Shown piece by piece: positions 56,616 to 64,000 of a DNA stretch of 64,000 nt. Each line of letters begins with the position of its first letter. Positions within the stretch are counted from its first letter, which is position 1. The translations under genes were made by a program, and so were the position numbers. This stretch comes from Agrostemma githago (Eukaryota > Streptophyta > Magnoliopsida > Caryophyllales > Caryophyllaceae): positions 72,380,062 through 72,444,061 of the forward strand of contig OY288242.1 in the NCBI GenBank assembly GCA_958450325.1, read 5' to 3'. The notes below the pieces were generated by a model. It searched no databases. It was given only the letters and a program-made list of their open reading frames with translations, and was not told the DNA's origin.

Positions 56616-59406
56616 TAATAATAGTAATAATAATAAATTGAAATCAGAATTAAAACCATCGTTTAAGTAACAGAATACCATAAAAATCATACTTAAAATC
56701 AAACCAACCAAAATATATATTTTTCGCAACCTGTGTGTCAAGGTCCTACCCTTGCACGGTCTAGAGGTAACCACCTGTGCTTAGCTAGACTCATAATAGT
56801 GCGCACCTCTCACATTTGGACAGTCAGTAGGATGAAACTGCCAAAGGAGAAAGTCTAACTCCCTAGCGAGTGAGGGCCGGACAATCCTCACTCAAAAATA
56901 GTTTCGGGACAAAGTCCCAGGAACGTCTTAGACGCACCTTAAAACCGTCTAGACCAACAGAACTCCCAGAGTCTGTTATAAGTTACTCAAAATTACCAAA
57001 ATAGTACCAATATGTAAGTAGTGTCACAAGGTTCAATATTCAAACATTACGAGTATTATAAAAATATTTACAAACGACAAAATAATTTACGAAACCGTTA
57101 TAAAAATATATTTTAATCCGAACATGCTCTTTACTTAAAAGTGAAAAGGGTAAAACGTCCTTACCTCTCAAGACGAACCAACTCAGCTATTATTAGTCCA
57201 AGAACTGAATCTCCTCGAACCCACAAGCTACAAATATAATATAAATCGGTTCAATAATCTATAACTAAAGTGGACACAACCTTTGCCTAATATATCAATC
57301 TACTCTCGTACAAAGTCGTTCAAACTTTCATCCCGAGACTGAATTACTCATACTCAAGTTCCCAAAATACGATTTTAGACATGACCCCCCCCCCCCCCCA
57401 TTAGAATTCAAATCCTTAATCACCAACATATGATCAATACACCCATTAATGCTAAAATCTCTAAAATTAGGAGTGCTACATTATCAACGTATGACAGCAT
57501 GCTCACCATCTCCAACTTTGCATCATATTCTACATCACCCTTGCATCACCCCTGCGTCATCATTAAACAAACACCGAACACTTACCTCTTCTCTTAGCCA
57601 CGTCCCATTCTCACCAAATTGATCTATCAATACAAAGAAATCAATCATCCTACTAATAACCCAAATTCTACGTCGACAAAGTTCGATAAGGCCATTGAAA
57701 ACTCTCACAAAAACGGTCACTAAATCATGAGGAGGAAAACGGGTGTGTCATATTATCACAATCGGAATAACCCTGTATCGAAAAATTGTTTGACACGACG
57801 TCTCATAACTCCGACCCATGGTCATTAAAGCAAAATCCGATTTATAAAACTGTATGAAACAAGATTTAATAAAATTGAATACTTACAAATTTGTGCATTA
57901 AGAGAAAAGGGACAAGGGCATAGTACAGTGGCCGCAGTTCGGCTACTATCGACAACGCTGAGTGAAGTGAAGGCAAGACGGAGGAGCGATATAAGATTTA
58001 ATGGTATTGTATAAAGAAAGATGGGGAAGAGGTATTGTGGTAGAGTAAACAATGGACACCGGCGGGGGTTTTAAATAGGATTGCTAGGTTTTGTTTGATT
58101 GTTTTCTTTCTCATTTTTTTTTTTGTGTTTGACTCGAAGTCCAACCTGAAATCAACTCGGTTTACAAATAAACATTTTTTTTTAAAAGTAAAAAAAAACT
58201 ATTTACTTTAAGAAGGTCCAAAATACTTTAGTTAAAAACTTTTCAAACTTAAAACCTGATTTAAGTAAAATAGAAAAATAACGTCTTATAATTGACTCGA
58301 AAAATAACGGGGTGTTACAGTTTTTTTTCCTCGATTTTTTCTTAAACATCGCTTTTTCTACAAACGATTTTTCTTAAAACTTTTTTATCCATTCTGACTA
58401 TTCGATATCGATTTCATAATCGAATATCGAATACGACGAATATCGAAAATATGAATCGGGTATAAATTACTCCATATTTGTACGCGATTTATATAAATTA
58501 ACGATTTTTCGACGAAGTAAAAAAAACCGGACAGCCTGCCACGCGAGTCGCGCGCCGGTCAGGCGACTCGCGCGGTGGCCTGGTCCGCCGGCCTTCTTTT
58601 CTTCTCGTTTCCTCGCTTTTCTATTTTTTATTCTCTTCGAGTCTTACATAGAAAGCGGCTTTCGCGACATATTTCGATAAATACTTTTTCTTTGACCTCG
58701 GTCAACACGTGCTAATCCATCACGTGTCATAAACCTTTTTTCAAAATCATGCATATTATCGTATTTGCATCTTTATTCGATTTATTCAATCGTTACTAAC
58801 TCGTTTTCTCGTGTTTGTAGCAGTTTATTTTATTTCTATTGTTTTATTAGACTAAAACGAATTCACATGCTAAAATAACTTTGACGTTATTAGTTTAATA
58901 TGCATTAAACGACTTAGCAACCCATTTATTTATTTTTCTCACATGTCTTAGGAAAATAATCTTTGCATATCATTCAACCGTCGAACTAACGCGTGTACGT
59001 AAAAAACGAACGATATCTTAGTAAAGGCCGCTAAGTGCGGGCGGGGTTGGGTGTTCTCAATGAACTTCCCAACACGTACCCTCACCCCTTGCTCAGAACC
59101 ATGGTTTCCGGATGTCCGAATTCATTGGCAACGAGAGTCATTCAATACACGATATCCGATAATGTCGGTATCGGTATCAAATGCTAAGGGACGAACCCGA
59201 TAAGCTCTGACATCGGAAATGGGCCATGTTTTAAATATGGCCCACTACGACATAGAGTGGGTTCGAATGGTTCCGAATAACCACAAAATTCGGTGGCGAC
59301 TCCTACTTCGATTTAAAATTCAATTCGACCCATCTCATATGGAGATTCATTCGCCTCCCCAAACCCGCGCGTGGCCGCGTCGGGGTGGACCTATGTCATG
59401 TCCACA
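54665..59406 (+). repeat. Element D right LTR, split by a solo LTR
   Basis: 54665-56146 plus 58325-59406 make one LTR of about 2.57 kb, starting TGTAGATACCC (one change) and ending GTCCACA. TATA box at 55269-55277. It differs from the left LTR by about 30 substitutions, a 12-bp deletion and small indels. Followed by TSD TCCTG. Confidence 0.9.
56147..58319. mobile_element. Solo LTR nested in element D's right LTR, TSD GTTTT
   Basis: 2173 bp, starting TGTAACAGCCC and ending GGTGTTACA, i.e. TG...CA with inverted ends. GTTTT flanks it (56142-56146 and 58320-58324), and removing it restores D's LTR sequence. No internal region, so it arose by LTR-LTR recombination. TGTAACACCCC-type ends are typical of plant gypsy LTRs. 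On the minus strand a TTTAAA-type TATA candidate is at 58069-58076. It contains an AAT microsatellite (56579-56633) and a C run (57385-57400). Confidence 0.85.
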
Positions 59407-59411
59407 TCCTG

Positions 59412-61067
59412 TCATAGGGCTTTGATCTTTCACCCCTCTTTTCTACTGGCGCCTTTCTGGTGACATAACCATACGCAGCCCTTCTGGGGCCTGAATCTTC
59501 TTATAGCCTGATGGCTGCCATCGCCTTGGTCTGCACATCCTCGAATGTGGCACATGGGTACTTTGTGAGGTCTTTATAGAAGTCTGAATCCTGGTGGAGC
59601 CCTTGGCGGTGGGTACATCACATCTGGGGATGGTTACTTTCTCCTTGTTGAATCTGTTGAGGAAGTCACGTGTAGATTCTTCGAACTTCTGCACTACCCG
59701 ATACAAATCACTGGTCTGCTTCTCTGGTTTTCTGCTCCTGGCAAACTGCTGGTTGAAGGCATTGACCAGGTCAGCGAAGGAGGTGATGCTTCGGTTAGGC
59801 AGACCAACGAACCAATGGAGGGCTGCTCCTGACAGAGTGGAGCCAAACCCCTTGCACATGCAGGCTTCCTTCAGGGGCCCCATTGCGGTCACCACCATCA
59901 TCTTCTGTTTGTACTGGTTGATGTGATCTAGGGGGTCTGCAGTGCCATCATAAAGCGTCATGGATGGTGGCATGAAGCCCTTGGGTACAGCAACACAGGC
60001 TAGATCGTCGATGAAGGGTGAATCTGCGTAGCTGTCCCTAGCTGCTCTCTCCAGGGGGCGTGGCATTCCAGGAATCTTGTTGATCAGGTCCCTCAATTCT
60101 TTCAGTTCCTGGCATTGCTGATCCGCTATGCTGATTGTTCCTGCAAGAGGATTAGAGACAGGAGGAGAAAAGTTGAAAGAATTACTTCCTGCATAAGGTC
60201 CTCCAGGGTGTTGACTGTTAGGAGGAGGAGGTAAAGGTGTTGCTGCTGTCACGGATCTGGGCTGCCATTCTGACGCCTGCTGGTTGAGGGTAGGCGCTGT
60301 CCACATTCCTCCAGAGGGCTGGTTGTTGGATAAGGTGGTCATCCCTGGTGGAGTTACAAATTACCATCCTGGCGTCTGGTGGACAGGGGTGCCTGCAGAA
60401 GATAGTGAGTTAGTCTCTCGACTTTCGATGTTGGAGAGAAAGTTACCTGCGGTAGGGGATCTGCCGGGTGTGGGGCCATAGGTCAAGTAACCTAACCATT
60501 GGGGTTCAATAACCGGGCCTGGTGGAGCCAATCCTAGCTCCAGTCTGGTGACCAACTCTGAAGGGACCTCTCTGGTGGTCTTCCTGCCAGCTGCTGATTC
60601 CCTACGGTGCTGGGTTCTCCCCTAGGCATCAGAGGCAGCATCTCTGGTGACATCTGGAGCGATGCAACTGGAGTCTTGTCTGCTGCCGAGATCCGAGCCT
60701 TGATATCTTGGTTGTCCTTCTGCAGAATTTCCACTGCCTGGTGCAGAGCATTGATTCCCTGGAGCATACTCTGCATCAGGTCTGGTGACCCCGCTCCACT
60801 GGAAGCTTCTCCTACGAATCCTCCTGGATTCAGGGTTCTAGTTGGCATGCTTTCTTTCCTGGTTTTGGAGGAGCTGGTGACCCCAGAGGTTTTAGGCGTC
60901 AGAGGGGGCCTAGACACCAATAACGTGGGTTTCACCGCTTGGCTGGTGGGAATTCCCAGGGTGAGGGGTGTGAAGACCGGCTCTGCTGATCCTGGGGATG
61001 ACCCTCCTCCAATGGGCTGAGTTGATGCCCCTTGCCTGCTGGAAGAACTTTGGCCGGATCCGGTCAT
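59412..61067 (-). pseudogene. Element C gag, N-terminal and capsid part, broken
   Basis: On the minus strand the first ATG after the PBS is at 61067 (MTGSGQSSSS). The Ser/Pro-rich N-terminal frame shifts near 60545, a stop lies at 60361, and the same frame then carries the Retrotrans_gag core: YDGTADPLDHINQYKQKM, GAALHWFVGLPNRSI, FNQQFARSRKPEK, RDFLNRFNKEKV. Another shift near 59592 leads to DLTKYPCATFEDVQTKAMA and an in-frame TAA near 59510. At 59412 the frame meets element D; the continuation is at 41896. At least two shifts and two stops make it non-functional. Confidence 0.85.
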
Positions 61068-61120
61068 GATGACACGAGATTGCTTCACGGTAGGGTTTGG
61101 CTTATAGGAGATGATCACTT

Positions 61121-61142
61121 TGCCCCACGGAGGGCGCCAAAT
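61121..61142 (-). other. Element C primer-binding site
   Basis: On the minus strand TTTGGCGCCCTCCGTGGGG follows the 5' LTR end, a TGGCGCC-type PBS differing from that of A and D, so C uses a different primer tRNA. Confidence 0.65.
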
Positions 61143-61902
61143 TGTTTTGCTAAAAATTTACCGGGTCTTCGATTTCGGTTTGTGGGTTAAAGTGATCGTC
61201 CTATAGCTACGGGTCGACGAATCGAACGAATCTAGCAAACAAAGAACAATGAAAGAAAAATAGACGACACACAAAGTTTTGGTGACGCGGAAACCCGATG
61301 TGGAAAAAACCGCGGGGGGAGTCGGAATCCCACCAAAAGTTCACTAAGAATGGAAAAAGAATGAAGAAGAGAATACAAATAGGAATGTTTATCTATAAAT
61401 GATGGCTAGAGTTTTGGTGTTTTGTGTGTTGGAGTCGGCGTGCTTGAATCGTCCTTCCTTCTTCATCTCCTTCCTTTATATATGGCCCCTCCCCCTCTGG
61501 TGTCTTCATGGCCCCTTTTAATGTGGAGCAATTATTGCTTCGTGACTGTTATGGCTGTTACAGTCAAAACCTTATTCTTCTCCTTCTCCCCCCTAATATT
61601 TAGGAGGGTTTCCTGATTTGTAGGGGGGCAACTGTTGTTGCCTCATTCTCTTCACATGGGCTGAGTTTCTTCACTTGTCTGTTGGGCCTGCTGGAATCGG
61701 TGGCCCATATTTAATCCATGTTTATTATTCCGGATTGGCTTGACTTGACGACTTTCGATTATTTTGACCTCCGTCTTTTAATCCCCGACTTTGACTTTCC
61801 GTTAGTGAATTTTGACTCTTTCATCGTTGACCTTTGACTTTTGACCGTCCATTCGTATCATGCCACGTTGCATTCCGAAGGTGCAAATTTTTGGCCCGAA
61901 CA
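61143..61902 (-). repeat. Element C 5' LTR
   Basis: 760 bp, TATATAAAG box on the minus strand at 61474-61482. Compared with the 3' LTR it lacks 24 bp near 61720 and 12 bp near 61845. Confidence 0.9.
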
Positions 61903-62630
61903 ATGCAGTATTTGTTCTTTCATTTTGTTGTTTTTGTTATAGATCTTCGATTGATTCGTTATTTGTGTTGTTTTACGTGTTCCTGTAACGATCTCGTGTG
62001 GTAATGTGATTATGTGAGGTTTGTTTATGACTTTGAGGAGCTCTGATGATCTATGTTGTATCAGACAAAAGTTGTGATTGAGGTGTCTGTAGGATGATCG
62101 ATAGACTATGAAGTCGATGTATATGTTTGCGATAAATTGATAATGAATGCTTCGGAATGTGGGTTTGTCCGTCGCACCTTGTTATTATAAGAATACGTAT
62201 TTATTTGTTCATTTTGTAGTCTTTTTTAGTAAGATAGATTACTCGTATTAATGTACTGAATTTCAAAAGATTATTTATTTGATACCAATGCTAATCTTTT
62301 CTTTCGTACGACAGGATAAAGATAGACAGAAAGCTTCCAATAGTCGGCGATCAGGAATGGGTTATATGGATTTGCTCCTTTAATATACCAATGGCACCCG
62401 GGAGAGCATGGTCAATCGTTTGCAGTGCTCGAAACTTTTTCCAGTTTTTAGTTCCCGGACTTTCTTGATGGCGGGTGATTAGCTCGAGCAACGTCGAGTT
62501 AACCGGAAAATTAATGTTTTGATTTGGGTTCTTTGATTTTTTTTTGTTTTGGGTTTATTTTGTTTGATGGGTAGCTTTACTTTTATAGTTTTGAGATACC
62601 CTTTCGATTGTTTGTTCTAATAATGGTGCA
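61903..62630 (+). other. Continuation of the gene-fragment block after element C
   Basis: 61903-62027 completes the third 326-bp unit (Rab intron part). 62028-62630 looks intron-like, with T-rich runs and no recognised exon. A short frame from 62390 (MAPGRAWS...) ends after about 25 codons. Confidence 0.5.
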
Positions 62631-62631
62631 G

Positions 62632-62751
62632 ATGATTATGTAGATAATGATGGACAAGATGAAGATTACGATGTTGAGGCAGATTATTCGTGGCCATTTT
62701 GTTCACATGATTTTGACATTGTTGGATTGCTTTATCATATTGAGGAAAGGG
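62632..62751 (+). pseudogene. Di19-like (drought-induced 19) zinc-finger exon
   Basis: Di19 proteins are small nuclear proteins with two C2H2-type fingers, linked to drought and light responses. After a GTGCAG acceptor, 40 codons run with an acidic stretch and then DYSWPFCSHDFDIVGLLYHI, which matches the first finger of Di19 (usually CPFC...GLCCHI), before a GTATGC donor. Two positions normally Cys are Trp and Tyr here, so the first zinc ligand is lost. Only one exon is found. The splice sites are intact but the protein motif is not. Confidence 0.65.
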
Positions 62752-63125
62752 GTATGCCATTATTACGTAATTTGTTTTTGACGTTGAATCTTATATAGAA
62801 TCTCTAGCTATTTGAATTGCAATGTTATATGCAGTTAGTTACAATTAGTCTCTTCTGAGACGGTCTCGCAAGAGATTTATTGTTATAGGCAATACTTTTT
62901 GAATAAGATGTTTATGGACGATCTCAGCCTGTTGTGTCGCATACATCGCAATTAAATTCTCCAACATCTATCGATCAAAATCTACATAATTCCTTGTTAA
63001 TTAATTTTTCAACTCTTCGATCTGCAATTAACCCAAAAAAATTAAAAAAAAAATGGGGGTGGGGTGATGAATAAAATGCAGAAAATATTAAGAGCATATG
63101 GTGAAGTTTTCAGATTAATAAGATT

Positions 63126-63239
63126 TCTTCCTATGCTAAATATGCTTGTGAAAATTTTGATAATTATGGAGAAGTTGATGCTAATGATTATGCTGCCATG
63201 GATGAGCTTCTCAAGCATGCTTATAATCACTCCATTTGG
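63126..63239 (+). other. Protein-like open segment, unidentified
   Basis: A frame reading YAKYACENFDNYGEVDAND and YAAMDELLKHAYNHS has the composition of a real exon, but I recognise no family and the borders are not clear. It lies between the Di19 and ligase fragments, in the same orientation. Confidence 0.3.
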
Positions 63240-63450
63240 GTTTTTAGGCCATGTTCTTTTGGACTGGAATTGACTATACTAAATTTAACTTAACTTAACT
63301 GAAGTGGGTTGATATAGACAAAATAAGCCTCCTGGGACTGAACTAAAGTGAACTAAACTAAACTAAAAATAAGGTCATTTTTCTCAAATGAGGGCGAATT
63401 TAGAGATAAGAATTTTTGGGTAGCGAGGTGATTATCGTACTGATTCGTTA

Positions 63451-64000
63451 TTGGGGTACGAATACCACTATAGTGTCTGATTTTGGTGAAGATTGGTTTG
63501 AAACAGATGACATTGGACAGTTTGATGCTGGTGAAAACTTGTGGCTATTTGGGCGTGGAAACGGTCGAATCAAAAGTGGAGGGGAGAATGTGTATCCTGA
63601 AGAGGTAAGAGATATGTTTGTTGGTATTCTGCTTGCTACGTGACTGCAAGTGTGGATCTTTCACCGTGGATTGGTTTGGGTCTGTTGATACAATCTTATA
63701 CAATCTACCGTCGCTTCTATTCCTTTCTTATTATTCTATGAAAGACAGTCATCTACTCCAATTTTCTTCATATTGCAAATCTGTGTGAAATAGGTAGAGG
63801 TTGATTTATCACTACATCCGGGTATTTCATCGTTTGTGGTCACTAGGATGCCAAATGCATGCCTTGGCGAAATGGTTGTTGCATGTATTCAAATTAGAGA
63901 AAATTGGGTTTGGGCTGAGAGAGTTGATTCATTAGACAGCATGGAGCTGTACTTGTCAAATGAAGTGCTCAGGGACTATTGTCGACATAAACATTTGACA
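63451..64000 (+). pseudogene. AAE14/MenE-like acyl-CoA ligase, C-terminal exons (runs off the edge)
   Basis: AAE14 (2-succinylbenzoate-CoA ligase) activates o-succinylbenzoate in phylloquinone synthesis. Exon one (about 63451-63604) holds WFETDDIGQFD, LWLFGRGNGRIKSGG and ENVYPEE, the A7-A8 hinge motifs of the adenylate-forming family, and ends at a GTAAGA donor. Exon two (63794 to the window end) follows a TAG acceptor in phase, with LHPGISSFVV, GEMVVACIQIRENW and LSNEVLRDYCRHKHL, open to 64000. The N-terminal ATP-binding and adenylation domains are not upstream: the neighbouring fragments belong to other genes. It is either a captured 3' piece or the tail of a rearranged gene. Confidence 0.7.

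Larger units (their letters stand above)
41897..59406 (+). mobile_element. Element D: rearranged Tat/Ogre-like retrotransposon nested in element C
   Basis: 5' LTR (41897-44468), PBS, gag, pol and an antisense gene (to 53628), then about 1 kb of element C sequence (53629-54664), then a second LTR (54665-59406) split by a solo LTR. TCCTG flanks both outer ends. A simple insertion would have D's own 3' internal end before the right LTR; instead the left flank of the insertion site, TSD included, is repeated. Same family as element A (LTR start, PBS, gag), but diverged. Both coding regions carry frameshifts. Confidence 0.88.
35234..61902 (-). mobile_element. Element C: Tat-lineage Ty3/gypsy retrotransposon hosting nested insertions
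   Basis: LTRs at 61143-61902 (5' on the minus strand) and 35234-36021 (3') start TGTTCGGGCC and end CCAAAACA or GCAAAACA on that strand. Identical 5-bp flanks ATGCA (35229-35233 and 61903-61907) prove one insertion event: removing it restores the third copy of the 326-bp repeat. By eye the LTRs differ at about 18 substitutions plus a 24-bp and a 12-bp indel, roughly 2.4%. The element's own length is about 8.1 kb without the nested element D (41897-59406) and the associated duplicated block. pol is open and gag is broken. Confidence 0.9.

Overview
This is nuclear DNA of a flowering plant, dominated by transposable elements. The evidence is Tat-lineage Ty3/gypsy retrotransposons with a second RNase H domain, CACTA, Helitron and Harbinger/Stowaway-type ends, plant introns, and fragments of plant-only gene families (AHL, Di19, CCR-like). 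Base composition and repeat style would fit Caryophyllales, but that is a weak guess. I found no intact cellular gene. The only gene fragments lie in a mosaic block, one of them running off the right edge.

Layout. 1-2406: minus-strand remnant of an LTR element without gag (family 'A/D'). 2407-about 4626: left part of a CACTA transposon with palindromic subterminal repeats. 4627-8960: Helitron-type terminus, a Stowaway-like MITE (5142-5353), a 334-bp tandem duplication and a Harbinger-like MITE (7987-8752). 8968-21481: a CTA/TAG trinucleotide array, invaded by a second CACTA-like element (from 9225) and by element A (10601-20637). Element A is a young, complete but non-autonomous LTR element that keeps only a gag ORF. 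21482-25623: a minus-strand LTR fragment, then the 3' end and LTR of a different gypsy element. 25624-28268: an unidentified coding remnant and palindromic repeats. 28269-29800: a second Helitron terminus and AT-rich repeats.

29802-35233 and 61903-64000 were one continuous stretch before element C inserted. It carries collinear pieces of at least five unrelated genes: a CCR-like reductase, an AT-hook (PPC domain) protein, a RabE-type GTPase first exon present three times, a Di19 zinc-finger exon, and an AAE14/MenE-like acyl-CoA ligase that runs off the edge. This pattern resembles gene capture by a Helitron.

35234-61902 is a nest three levels deep. Element C (minus strand, 5-bp TSD ATGCA) has a full-length open pol and a broken gag. 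Element D (plus strand, TSD TCCTG, 41897-59406) sits in C's gag. A solo LTR (56147-58319, TSD GTTTT) sits in D's right LTR. D carries an antisense, apparently spliced plant-mobile-domain gene. About 1 kb of C's gag-protease, including the TSD, occurs twice, once before each D LTR, which implies tandem duplication followed by LTR-LTR recombination, or an assembly join. Element A is a deletion relative of D. No single element here is complete: A has an intact gag and no pol, C has an intact pol and a broken gag, and D is frameshifted in both.
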